Shown here: positions 42,442 to 51,223 of the stretch, in pieces | Position numbering within the stretch: position 1 is the first letter of the stretch | Layout: each line of letters begins with the position of its first letter | Assembly (NCBI RefSeq): GCF_022749515.1 | Contig: NZ_CP094242.1 | Location: forward strand, 1,922,001 to 1,986,000 | Source of the DNA: Morococcus cerebrosus | GTDB lineage: Bacteria > Pseudomonadota > Gammaproteobacteria > Burkholderiales > Neisseriaceae | Direction: 5' to 3' | DNA: 64,000 nucleotides | The notes under the pieces: model-generated | Told to the model about the DNA's origin: nothing | Databases searched by the model: none | The model's input: the letters and a program-made list of their open reading frames with translations, nothing else | Translations under genes and position numbers: made by a program

Positions 42442-44896
42442 CCTAAGGACACGGCTCACCCGGCTGAGTGCCGCGTTGATGCTGTGTTTCTACGCCCTGC
42501 CCTCCCCTGCTCAAGACATCCTGACGCAGGCGGCGCCTGCTGCCTACGAGCAGGCATGGCTGACCGTTTACCCTCAGGTCAAAGTCAACGGCAGCATACG
42601 CGACGGTATCGAACCCTTCATGTCGCGTAACGGCGTGCTGTATGCGCGTCCCGAATCTCTGCGCGCCTACGGCATTGCCCTGCCCGACGCAGAAGCTGCC
42701 GAGGCGGGTAAAAACGGCATTGTGCCTGAAATTCAGGACGGCGCATCCACACCTGGCGCAGGCGTATGGTTCGAACTCTCCGCCATCCCCGGCTTGCAGG
42801 CGAAATACGATGCCTCCGCGCAAACCCTTGACCTCACCGCCCCCCTCGAATGGCAGCCCGACCTGAAAACCGCCCGAATCGGCGCACCGCAGGAAAACCG
42901 CTACGCCATCGCCAAACCCGGCTTTGCCGCCGTTCTGAACTATGACGCCAATATCTCGCGCAACCGCTCCGGCAACGGCACACAGGGCGTTTTCGGCGAA
43001 ATACGCCTGAGTACGCCTTGGGGCTATCTGAACCACACCCAATTTGCCAACCGTAGCCGCAACAAAGAAAGCGGCGCCCACGGCAACACCGCCCGCCTGG
43101 ATACCTACTGGCGCACCGTCTGGCCCGAACAAGGCATATCGCTGACCGTCGGCGACACCCTGACCGGACAAATCGGCTCATGGGGCGGCACACGCATCGG
43201 CGGTATCAAAATCTCCCGCACTTACAACACCCGCCCGTGGAAACAAACCGCCCCACTGCGCTCCTACCTCGGTAAAAGCACCCTGCCCGGCACGGTCGAC
43301 CTCTACCTCGACGGCGTCAAACAAATGAGCCGCGACATCGAAGCGGGCGAATACGAACTCATCCTGCCGCCGTCCATCAGCGGCCGCAGCAACGCCCAAG
43401 TCGTCGCCACCGACGTACTGGGACGCACCGTCGTCGTCGATATGCCGCTTTACGGCGGCAGCGGACTTTTGGCAAAAGGCTTGAACGAATGGTCGTTTGA
43501 AGCAGGCTACGTCCGCCGCGATTACGGCATCCGTTCCGCCAAATACCAATCCGACCCCGCCGCCTCCGGCACGCTGCGTTACGGCGTCAGCAATACCCTG
43601 ACCGCCCAAATCCACGGCGAAGCCGCGCGCGGCTACCGTCAGGCGGGCATTGCCGCCGATACCGTATTAGGTTCGCTCGGACAACTCAATCTTACCTATG
43701 CCGAAAGCCGCTTTGCGGGCAAAACAGGACGGCGCGGCAGCGCGTTTTTCAGCACCCAATGGGACAGGCTCTCCTTCAGCGCGGGCGCAAGCCGTACCAA
43801 CGGGCAATTTGCCGAACTGGGCGACACTGCATACGGCGCAGACTTTTTCAAAGCCACCCGCCACCCCGCCACATCCGCCTCCGCATCCGCAGGCTGGAGC
43901 AGCGACAAACTCGGCTCATTCAGCCTATCCTACGTCCATTCCCACACCGAAGGCAGCCCCGCCGACGGCGTAGGCTCGTTCGGCTGGAGCCGCAGCTTCA
44001 AAAACCGTACTTCGCTCTACGCCGGCGCCAATAAAAACTTCCGCAACAGGCGCGAACTGAGTTTCCACGCGGGCCTCTCCGTCAGCCTCGACAACGGCTA
44101 TTCAACCTCCGCAGGCATCAGCAGAAACAAACACAACAACAGCTATCAGGCAACCCTGAACAAAACCAGCAGCGGCATGGGCAGCACCAGCTGGGGCATA
44201 GGCTGGCAGCAAAACGACAATGCAAACGGCAGCCGCAGCAATACCTTCAACGGTAACATCCGCCATCAAAACACCTACGGCGACGGCTGGGCAAACGTTT
44301 ACAGCCAAAGCGGCAACAGCAACTGGAACGCAGGCTGGAGGGGCGGCCTCGTCCTCATGGGCGGCAGCCTCTTCACCACCCGCCAAGTCAACGACAGTTT
44401 CGCCGTCGTCAGCACCGGCGATATGGCGGACGTCCCCATCCGCGCAGGCGGTATGCCCGTAGGCAAAACCAACCGCGAAGGGCTGGCACTGATCCCCAGC
44501 CTCTCCGCCTACCAAAAAAACACCGTCAGCGTCGATATTGCCGAATTGCCGCTGGACGTCCAGCTCGAACACACCGTTGCCGAAATCGCCCCGCCCGAAC
44601 GCTCGGGTATGCGCGTCGAATTCAAAATCCAGCGCACCCGCGCCGCCACCATGACGCTGAAAGACGCACAAAACCAATTACTCCCGAGCGGCGGCAGCAT
44701 TACTGCCGAAGACGGCACACCTGCCGCTGTAACCGGCTTCGACGGCAAAACATATATTGAAAACATGAAAGAAGGTAGAAACCGCTTCACCGTCATCCTC
44801 CCCGAAAACGGCGGCACTTGCACCTTCGAAGCGGACTACCCTGAAACACACAATCCGGATTCCATCCCGGAACTGGGAGACATCATATGCAGATAA
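42428..44896 (+). CDS. Outer-membrane usher of an archaic chaperone-usher pilus (CsuD-like)
   Basis: The 822-residue protein is a fimbrial usher. After a signal peptide (ends PSPAQ) comes an N-terminal chaperone-binding domain, a 24-strand barrel with plug (RSYLGKSTLPGTVDLYLDGV, EAGYVRRDYGIRSAKYQSDP), and C-terminal Ig-like domains (GGMPVGKTNREGLALIPSL, TAVTGFDGKTYIEN-like stretch) ending GTCTFEADYPE. It secretes and polymerises subunits. The start is TTG at 42428: a GGAGG RBS (42417-42421) lies 6 bases upstream, the frame overlaps the chaperone stop by 14 bases, and the first ATG (42479) would leave too short a signal peptide. High-GC Pro/Ala coding resembles the neighbours. Confidence 0.9.
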   Translation: MPPHDLRTRLTRLSAALMLCFYALPSPAQDILTQAAPAAYEQAWLTVYPQVKVNGSIRDGIEPFMSRNGVLYARPESLRAYGIALPDAEAAEAGKNGIVPEIQDGASTPGAGVWFELSAIPGLQAKYDASAQTLDLTAPLEWQPDLKTARIGAPQENRYAIAKPGFAAVLNYDANISRNRSGNGTQGVFGEIRLSTPWGYLNHTQFANRSRNKESGAHGNTARLDTYWRTVWPEQGISLTVGDTLTGQIGSWGGTRIGGIKISRTYNTRPWKQTAPLRSYLGKSTLPGTVDLYLDGVKQMSRDIEAGEYELILPPSISGRSNAQVVATDVLGRTVVVDMPLYGGSGLLAKGLNEWSFEAGYVRRDYGIRSAKYQSDPAASGTLRYGVSNTLTAQIHGEAARGYRQAGIAADTVLGSLGQLNLTYAESRFAGKTGRRGSAFFSTQWDRLSFSAGASRTNGQFAELGDTAYGADFFKATRHPATSASASAGWSSDKLGSFSLSYVHSHTEGSPADGVGSFGWSRSFKNRTSLYAGANKNFRNRRELSFHAGLSVSLDNGYSTSAGISRNKHNNSYQATLNKTSSGMGSTSWGIGWQQNDNANGSRSNTFNGNIRHQNTYGDGWANVYSQSGNSNWNAGWRGGLVLMGGSLFTTRQVNDSFAVVSTGDMADVPIRAGGMPVGKTNREGLALIPSLSAYQKNTVSVDIAELPLDVQLEHTVAEIAPPERSGMRVEFKIQRTRAATMTLKDAQNQLLPSGGSITAEDGTPAAVTGFDGKTYIENMKEGRNRFTVILPENGGTCTFEADYPETHNPDSIPELGDIICR

Positions 44897-45204
44897 TCCA
44901 CGCTCATTCAGCAAAAGGTCGTCTGAAAATAAACACGGCAGATTTCATTCAACCTTTGCGACTACTCCCGAAAACCATATTCGCCGCAGCCTTGTGGCTG
45001 ATGTTTTCGCCTGCCCAAGCATGGGCGCACAATGGCATAGTGGGCGACTATATGAAATGTACCGCCTCTGTCAGCAGCATCTCAGGCGCAGGTGGCAACG
45101 TCTTGTCCTTTGGTACTCCTACCCAAGGCATCAATCTGCTCGAAGGACAGATTCCTGAAGTCCAAGCTACCATTACCTATGAATGCCTCAACCTTAGAGC
45201 GTGT

Positions 45205-45654
45205 TCATAGTCTTCGTAGCAGGACTCCCAAGAAAGCCAAAGCTACCATTTGCAGACTGGTACTCAACTTACGCTCGCAGTTTTTCCAAAGCCGCCTGTT
45301 CTTTTCCAACCAGGAAAAGCTGCGCTCTACTACCCATCGCTTCGGCAATACTGCAAAACGGTGCAATTCGTTTCGTTTGGCAATCTCTACCTCCGCACCA
45401 ATCAACTCCTGTACCGACGAAGCAAATGCCTTACCCGTGTAACCACCGTCAGCAAGGATTTTTTGTATCGCACCAAGATTATCCCGCCCACGTTCCAATG
45501 CCACCAGGCAGCCTTTTCTATCCGTAACATCCGCCGTCGTTACCGCAAGGGCATGCGGCAAACCTTGCGTGTCAACCGCTATATGTCGCTTGATACCGCT
45601 AACCTTCTTGCCCGCATCGTAGCCTTTTTCCATGGCGGTATCCGTGTTCTTCAC
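45205..45654 (-). CDS. IS5-family transposase OrfB, copy 3
   Basis: The 149-residue catalytic part is identical to copies 1 and 2 and open upstream to the shared homopolymer run. Confidence 0.88.
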   Translation of the reverse strand: MKNTDTAMEKGYDAGKKVSGIKRHIAVDTQGLPHALAVTTADVTDRKGCLVALERGRDNLGAIQKILADGGYTGKAFASSVQELIGAEVEIAKRNELHRFAVLPKRWVVERSFSWLEKNRRLWKNCERKLSTSLQMVALAFLGVLLRRL

Positions 45655-45688
45655 ACTCTGCGCATCAATAATCAGGAAAGTAGTTGCT

Positions 45689-45997
45689 TCATGGCGCCCC
45701 TGCTTGCGGTGCTCCGCAACTACCTGATTTTTTTAATGCTTCCTCAAGGATGCTGATGCCACTCTCGCGTGGTTCGGTCCATCTCTGGAAGTAGGAATGC
45801 ACGGTGCGCCATTTGGGGAAGTCGCCCGGCAAAGCGCGCCAGGAGCAGCCAGTGCGTTGCAGGTAGAGAATGGCACAAAAGACATCGTACAAGTCCACCT
45901 GGCGTGGCGCTGTGCGTTTACGGGCACTTTCCAGCAGGGGAAGGAGAGGCGCAAATTGCTCGCGACTGATATCGCTTGGGTAGGTTTTTCTGTTCAT
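45689..45997 (-). CDS. IS5-family transposase OrfA, copy 3
   Basis: The 102-residue product is identical to copies 1 and 2. The homopolymer run appears on the plus strand as T7 at 45728-45734, so the frame break is the same in all three copies. Confidence 0.9.
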   Translation of the reverse strand: MNRKTYPSDISREQFAPLLPLLESARKRTAPRQVDLYDVFCAILYLQRTGCSWRALPGDFPKWRTVHSYFQRWTEPRESGISILEEALKKSGSCGAPQAGAP

Positions 45998-47059
45998 GCC
46001 GATAGTTTACAGCAGAGGCTGAGACAATGAACACGTTCTTAGACCCTATACTACCTACACACGCCTGTGCTTCAACATCGACGGAAGCAATCGTTCCCCA
46101 TCTCAAAACAACCCTAGATTGCTTGCGCATCCGAAACGTCCCACCAATACCTTACAATTCCAGCTCTACAAACCCGACGGCACCGTCTGGGGCAGTAACG
46201 CGCCCAACAGCAACGCCAAGCCCTATATGACCGAGATGTTGGTTATCGGCCCAAACAGTACTAAATCAGGGCAAGTTACTCTCACTGCGAAGCTTCTCAA
46301 CCATCAGGAAACCGCCGCACCTTACGCTGACGGAAGCCCGTATGAAGCTATCTTTAATGGTATATCTGCCTCACTCAACTGGAACTCAACTTTTTGGCAA
46401 GACCGTCCTACCAACTGCGGTACATATTACTCATCCAACGACAGTTTCCCCTTTACGGTACAGGCACACGCCAGCCCCGTCTGCGAATTCATCTCCGCCG
46501 ACGACATCGACTTCGGCACACACACCGCAGGCAGTACCAACCTGAGACAGTCAGGCAACCTCACCATCCGCTGCACCAACGGTACGCCCTACACCGTCGG
46601 TCTGATTCCTTCCAACGGTAATCAGGAAGGCAAGGGCGAGATGAAATCCGCCAATCCCGCCAACACCGACAAAGTCCCCTACGTTCTCAAAAAAGGGAAC
46701 AGTTCAGAGCTCTGGGGCAACCAATCTTCGGGCTCAGGCAGCGCGCAAAGATTTACCGGCGACAGCAGTAATCAGACGCACACCATTTCGGCAGAAGTCC
46801 AAAACACCGACTATACGCCGGGCGAGTATAAAGATAAGGTAACCGTCGATATCCGATACTGATCCGAAAGGTCGTCTGAAAAGAAAAAACAGCATAGTTA
46901 TAGAAAACACCAATCCGCCGCTATTCCTGTTTGCAAAGGAATAACGGCGGATGTTCTCATTTGGACTTCGCCAAAAAGCGGTCTGAAAACCTTCAAAACT
47001 TTTCAGACGACCGCCAAACCGATATGATGGCAAATCAAACCAACAAAGGAGCAAACACC

Positions 47060-47938
47060 ATGTCAAACAATGAATACACTCAAATCGGCTGGATCGGCCT
47101 GGGGCAGATGGGCAACCCGATGGTAACGCGCCTGCTCGATGCGGGCATCGAAGTCGGCGTTTACAACCGCTCGCCCGATAAAACCGCCGACCTGCAAACC
47201 AAAGGCGCGAAAGTTTACCCCAGCCGCGCCGAACTTATCCGCGCGTATCCCGTTATTTTCCTGATGGTTTCCGACTACGCCGCCATCCTCGACATCCTCG
47301 ACGAAGAAACCCGCAAAGAGCTTGACGGCAAAATCATCGTCAACATGAGCACCATCGCCCCGTCCGAAAACCTCGCCGTCAAAGCCATCGTCGAGGCAGC
47401 GGGCGGACAGTTCGCTGAAGCCCCCGTCTCCGGCTCGGTTGTCCCCGCCACCAACGGCACGCTGCTGATTCTCTTCGGCGGCGAAGAAAATGTTTTAAAT
47501 CCGCTGCAAAAAGTGTTTGGCATCCTCGGCAAAAAAACCTTCCACTTCGGTAACGTCGGCAAAGGCTCCGGCGCGAAACTCGTGCTCAATTCGCTCTTGG
47601 GCATTTTCGGCGAGGCATACAGCGAAGCCATGCTGATGGCGCGTCAATTCGGCATCGATACCGACACCATCATCGAAGCCGTCGGCGGCTCTGCCATGGA
47701 TTCGCCCATGTTCCAAACCAAAAAATCCCTGTGGGCAAACCGCGAATTCCCGCCCGCCTTCGCCCTCAAACACGCCTCAAAAGACCTCAACCTCGCCGTC
47801 AACGAATTGAAACAGGCGGGCAATTCGCTGCCTGCCGTTGAAACCGTTGCCGAGAGCTACCGTCAAGCCGTCGCAGCAGGTTACGGCGAACAAGACGTTG
47901 CCGGCGTTTACCTGAAACTGGCGGAACATCAGAAATAG
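47060..47938 (+). CDS. NAD(P)-dependent beta-hydroxyacid dehydrogenase (GarR / 3-hydroxyisobutyrate dehydrogenase family)
   Basis: The 292-residue protein has an N-terminal Rossmann domain (IGWIGLGQMGNPMVTRLLDAG) with GVYNRSPDKT; the Arg-Ser after beta-2 suggests NADPH preference. The substrate motif is FAEAPVSGSVVPATNGTLLILFGG and the catalytic Lys lies in GKGSGAKLVLNSLLGI. Family members reduce tartronate semialdehyde, succinate semialdehyde or glyoxylate, or oxidise 3-hydroxyisobutyrate; the substrate cannot be decided. The start at 47060 has an AAAGGAG RBS; the open frame extends upstream across a DUS. Confidence 0.85.
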   Translation: MSNNEYTQIGWIGLGQMGNPMVTRLLDAGIEVGVYNRSPDKTADLQTKGAKVYPSRAELIRAYPVIFLMVSDYAAILDILDEETRKELDGKIIVNMSTIAPSENLAVKAIVEAAGGQFAEAPVSGSVVPATNGTLLILFGGEENVLNPLQKVFGILGKKTFHFGNVGKGSGAKLVLNSLLGIFGEAYSEAMLMARQFGIDTDTIIEAVGGSAMDSPMFQTKKSLWANREFPPAFALKHASKDLNLAVNELKQAGNSLPAVETVAESYRQAVAAGYGEQDVAGVYLKLAEHQK

Positions 47939-47958
47939 AGTGGTCGAATCCGACAGAT

Positions 47959-47999
47959 AAAGGTCGTCTGAAAACTCATATCCCTTTTCAGACGACCTT
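47959..47999 (+). terminator. Inverted DUS pair, terminator of the dehydrogenase gene
   Basis: AAAGGTCGTCTGAAAA and TTTTCAGACGACCTTG flank a short loop 20 bases after the stop. Confidence 0.8.
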
Positions 48000-48032
48000 G
48001 CTTGTCGGCTTGGCGTATTGCAACCATTCAAA

Positions 48033-48188
48033 GATAGTGGATTAACAAAAATCAGGACAAGGCAACGAAGCCGCAGACAGTACAGATAGTACGGAACCGA
48101 TTCACTTGGTGCTTCAGCACCTTAGAGAATCGTTCTCTTTGAGCTAAGGCGAGGCAACGCCGTACTGGTTTAAAGTTAATCCACTATA
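48033..48188. repeat. Correia element, long (156 bp) form
   Basis: Left end GATAGTGGATTAACAAAAAT (first base changed from T), right end ...TTAATCCACTATA, full internal block. It ends 44 bases before the ATG of the TraB-family gene. Confidence 0.95.
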
Positions 48189-48232
48189 CATTGCACATCA
48201 TCCCGTTGCCCGCATCTTTCAGAGGAAATTTC

Positions 48233-49231
48233 ATGCGCCCATTCCTTTCCCTCCTTGCCGCAGGCTTTACCCTCCTTACCCTGACCGCCTGCCAACCCGA
48301 GGCAGAACATACTGCTTCCGATGAAAAAATCAAAACCGCCTCCGCTCCGTCTATCGACTGGTCGGTACCGCAACTGTCCAGCAACGTTTGGAAAATCAGT
48401 AAGGCAGGTCAGCCCGACTCTTACCTTGCCGGCACCATCCACATCGGCAAGAAAGAAGCCGTCCTATCGAAAGAAGCCGAAAACCTGCTTGCCTCCGTCG
48501 AACAACTGACCACGGAAACCGACGTATTACCGGAAGAAAATCCGGAGACGCAACAACAATACCAACAGTTTTTCAGCCAAGCCGCCGACACCAAATCCCT
48601 AAAAACCAAGCTCGGCGATAAAGCTTTCCAAGCCTTGCAAGAAGCCTTCCGTCAAAATCCCGAGACCGCGCCTATGGCGGATGCCGCCGACGGTATGAAA
48701 CCTTGGGCAGCATTTCTATTTATCCAAAGCGTTTATCCTGCCGAATACAGCTCGATGACCGGAGTCGATATGTTACTTTCCAAGTCAGCCCAAAAAACAG
48801 GCAAAGCTCGCCGCTTCCTCGAAACCATGCCCGAAATGGCGGCATTTTTTTCAAACCTGCCTGAAGACACCCTCGTCCGCATCTTGAAAATCTCAGACGA
48901 CAAAAAAGCCTTTTCAGAACAAATTAATGAAATGTACCACCTTTACGAAGTAGGCAACTTTGAAGGCTTCGCCGACATCCAGCAAAAATACGACAGGGAC
49001 ACCCTGAAAAAATACCCTGAACTTGCCCCTTTTATGTTGAACTGGCTTGAGAAAGACATGCTAGTCGGCCGCAATTTGAAATGGCTGCCTGAAATCAAAG
49101 CCCAATCCGCCGAAAAAAGCACGCTGTTCGCCGTCGGCATCATGCACCTGATGTCCGAACAAGGCTTGATCGAATTGCTGCGCAAAGACGGTTACGAAGT
49201 AACGCCCATGCCCAAAATATTGATGTGGTAA
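48233..49231 (+). CDS. TraB/GumN-family lipoprotein
   Basis: The 332-residue protein has a lipoprotein signal peptide with lipobox LTAC (Cys20) and a TraB/GumN (Tiki-like) domain. The domain has two GxxH-type motifs: DSYLAGTIHIGKKEAVLSKE near the N-terminus and STLFAVGIMHLMSEQGLIELL near the C-terminus. The family is related to metalloproteases; bacterial function is poorly defined. The start at 48233 has an AGAGGAAA RBS; an upstream ATG within the open frame would destroy the signal peptide. A long Correia element forms its upstream region. Confidence 0.85.
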   Translation: MRPFLSLLAAGFTLLTLTACQPEAEHTASDEKIKTASAPSIDWSVPQLSSNVWKISKAGQPDSYLAGTIHIGKKEAVLSKEAENLLASVEQLTTETDVLPEENPETQQQYQQFFSQAADTKSLKTKLGDKAFQALQEAFRQNPETAPMADAADGMKPWAAFLFIQSVYPAEYSSMTGVDMLLSKSAQKTGKARRFLETMPEMAAFFSNLPEDTLVRILKISDDKKAFSEQINEMYHLYEVGNFEGFADIQQKYDRDTLKKYPELAPFMLNWLEKDMLVGRNLKWLPEIKAQSAEKSTLFAVGIMHLMSEQGLIELLRKDGYEVTPMPKILMW

Positions 49232-49246
49232 CACAAACCACACAAC

Positions 49247-49290
49247 AAAAGGTCGTCTAAAACCCGAATCCCCAGTTTTCAGACGACGTC
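49247..49290 (+). terminator. Imperfect inverted DUS pair after the TraB-family gene
   Basis: AAAAGGTCGTCTAAAAC and GTTTTCAGACGACGT each carry one change from the DUS dialect. Confidence 0.55.
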
Positions 49291-49341
49291 TTGCAGGCAA
49301 CACATATTCCCATACCCAAACACCCCCCAAGGAAACCTCCC

Positions 49342-49980
49342 ATGCAAAAACCCGACATCATCCAAATCGCAGGCCCCGCAGGGCTGCTCGAAACCATCTA
49401 TCTTCCAGCCGCGCAAACACCTGCACGCGGCGTGGCAGTCATCAACCATCCCAACCCGCTGCAAGGCGGCACGAACACCAACAAAGTCATCCAAACCGCC
49501 GCCAAAGCCTTATCGCAACTCGGCTTCCACTGCTACCTGCCGAACCTGCGCGGCGTAGGCAACAGCGAAGGTGTTCACGACTACGGGCGTGGCGAAACGC
49601 AAGACTGTATCGCCGTCATCGACTATGCCCGCGCACAACACCCCGAAGCCGAACTGTTCGCATTGGCAGGTTTCTCCTTCGGCGGCTATGTCGCCACCTT
49701 CGCCGCCCAAGAGCGCAAACCGGATTTGCTGCTGCTCATCGGCGCGGCAGTACACCACTACACTGACCGTCCTGAGCCTGCCTCCGTCCCCGATGTATCC
49801 AAAACCCTGATGATTCATGGCGCGGAGGACGAAGTTGTCGAAATCAATAAAGCCCTGACTTGGGCGGAACCGCAAGGTTTGCCCGTCATCACCATTGCCG
49901 GCTCATCCCACTTCTTCCACGGCAAACTCATCGTCCTGCGCGATACCATCGCCCGATTCGTGCCGTCGGTTTTGGGTTAA
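49342..49980 (+). CDS. Alpha/beta hydrolase
   Basis: The 212-residue cytoplasmic hydrolase is like the small uncharacterised proteobacterial proteins with HPHP-type motifs. VAVINHPNPLQGGTNTNKV, nucleophile elbow AGFSFGGYVA (Ser), acid in MIHGAEDEVVEI (Asp/Glu) and His in AGSSHFFHGKL are visible. No substrate can be assigned. The start at 49342 has an AAGGAAACC RBS; an upstream in-frame ATG (49291) overlaps the preceding DUS region. Confidence 0.85.
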   Translation: MQKPDIIQIAGPAGLLETIYLPAAQTPARGVAVINHPNPLQGGTNTNKVIQTAAKALSQLGFHCYLPNLRGVGNSEGVHDYGRGETQDCIAVIDYARAQHPEAELFALAGFSFGGYVATFAAQERKPDLLLLIGAAVHHYTDRPEPASVPDVSKTLMIHGAEDEVVEINKALTWAEPQGLPVITIAGSSHFFHGKLIVLRDTIARFVPSVLG

Positions 49981-49991
49981 GCAGATAATAT

Positions 49992-50038
49992 AAAAAGGTC
50001 GTCTGAAAACCTAAATCCGTTTTCAGACGACCTTTTTA
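49992..50038 (+). terminator. Inverted DUS pair, terminator of the hydrolase gene
   Basis: AAAAAGGTCGTCTGAAAAC and GTTTTCAGACGACCTTTTT-like arms with a T-run follow the stop by 12 bases. Confidence 0.85.
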
Positions 50039-50169
50039 TTCAACTTTTTTGCTGCCACACCACATCCCTCACGTTTTGCACCATGAAACTCTATGTTGTC
50101 GGTCATATTCATATATAATACCGACCTTCAAAAATAATTCCCTCAATAATTACATTACGGAAATAACAA

Positions 50170-50982
50170 ATGGAAAATACCCAAACTCCCTCCCGTTGGC
50201 GTTTTGCCCTCAAAAACGCGGGCTGGCATCTTGTCGTCAGCCTGATTCTTGCAGGCCTCGCGGCACTTTTGGTCTTCGCTGTCTGGTATCCCTACCCCTA
50301 TTCAGAACTGACGGGCGGATTGAATTTGTACACTCTCGTCGTCTCGGTCGATATTGTCTGCGGCCCCCTTCTAACACTGATTCTCGCCAGCCCTAAGAAA
50401 AAACTGCGCGAACGCATTACTGATTTTTCTTTGGTCGGTATCATCCAGCTCGCCGCGCTGGTTTACGGCTTGCACAGCGTTTCCTTAGCGCGCCCCGTCG
50501 TTGCAGCCTTTGAAAAAGACCGCATCAACATTGTTACCGCCGCTGAAATCGACGAAGCGGATTTAGCCAAAGCTCCTGAAGAAATGCATCAACTGCCGTG
50601 GTTCGGCATCGAACGCGTCGCCCTGCGCGATCCTGCAACCGTCGAAGAAGCCAACGAAAGCCTCAGCCTTTCCCTCAAAGGCATAGAACCGAGTATGCGC
50701 CCGAATTGGTGGCAGCCCGACAGTCCTGCCGAACGTGCGAAAATCCGCAGTGCGATGAAACCTTTGGCAGAACTTGCCATCGCCCGAAACATGAGCGAAG
50801 CGGACATCCTCAAAGCCACCTCCGTCAAACAAGCCGACAAACCTCTATTTTTCCTGCCGCTTACCAGCGGGAAAATCAAAAACTGGATTGTCGTCATGGA
50901 TGAAAACGCCGACTTCCTCGGCTATGCGCCGATTGACGGCTTTATCGACAAAAAGCCAGAATTTAAAGAAAAAGTTATCTGA
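50170..50982 (+). CDS. TfpX/TfpZ-family type IV pilin accessory protein
   Basis: The 270-residue inner-membrane protein has TM segments at about residues 18-40, 52-75 and 85-103, with the family motif VWYPYPYSELTGGLNLYTLV and VDIVCGPLLTLILASPKKK. A soluble C-terminal part ends DFLGYAPIDGFIDKKPEF. TfpX/TfpZ proteins help assemble specific type IV pilins and in other genera are encoded beside the pilin gene. No pilin gene is in this window, so the protein would act on a pilin encoded elsewhere. Terminator-like hairpin 51060-51092 follows. Confidence 0.8.
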   Translation: MENTQTPSRWRFALKNAGWHLVVSLILAGLAALLVFAVWYPYPYSELTGGLNLYTLVVSVDIVCGPLLTLILASPKKKLRERITDFSLVGIIQLAALVYGLHSVSLARPVVAAFEKDRINIVTAAEIDEADLAKAPEEMHQLPWFGIERVALRDPATVEEANESLSLSLKGIEPSMRPNWWQPDSPAERAKIRSAMKPLAELAIARNMSEADILKATSVKQADKPLFFLPLTSGKIKNWIVVMDENADFLGYAPIDGFIDKKPEFKEKVI

Positions 50983-51059
50983 TAGACAATTAGGTCGTCT
51001 GAAAATAGATTCCGCCCAATACCGCCGATAAAATTTCAGATAATCTCTCACCGTCAAAA

Positions 51060-51092
51060 TGGCCGAACCCGAAGTCAGGGATTCGGCCTTTT
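51060..51092 (+). terminator. Rho-independent terminator after the pilin accessory gene
   Basis: GGCCGAACCC and GGGATTCGGCC form a stem with one bulge, followed by TTTTCC. It is not DUS-based. Confidence 0.7.
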
Positions 51093-51223
51093 CCGTTTAA
51101 AGCAATCCTATCCGGTGGTATGATGGGAAACATTCGCATCATCGGATGGATATAATATGGGGACGTCAAATAGTATCTCTCCCATCCCCCATAAGATCGG
51201 ATTTTGATTCAGAAAGGAAAAAC

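Larger units (their letters stand above)
45197..46038 (-). mobile_element. IS5-family (IS427-type) insertion sequence, copy 3, inside the tip-subunit gene
   Basis: It has the same 842-bp element, in the opposite orientation to copies 1 and 2. TTA flanks both sides (45194-45196 and 46039-46041). Confidence 0.95.
44887..46862 (+). pseudogene. Pilus tip subunit (CsuE-like, two SCPU domains), interrupted by IS5-family copy 3
   Basis: The 5' part (44887-45196) and 3' part (46042-46862) join exactly when the 842-bp IS and one TTA duplication are removed. The junction reads YECLNLRPYTTYTRLCF and gives an uninterrupted 376-residue frame. The signal peptide (about residues 29-50, MFSPAQAWA) is followed by a first SCPU-like domain with Cys pairs and a second (VCEFISADDIDFGTHTAGST, NLTIRCTNGTPYTVGL), ending DKVTVDIRY. 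Two-domain proteins of this kind form the adhesive tip in Csu pili. The gene overlaps the usher stop by 10 bases. As it stands the 5' fragment ends inside the IS at 45210; the 3' fragment starts only at an internal ATG without signal peptide. Confidence 0.88.
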
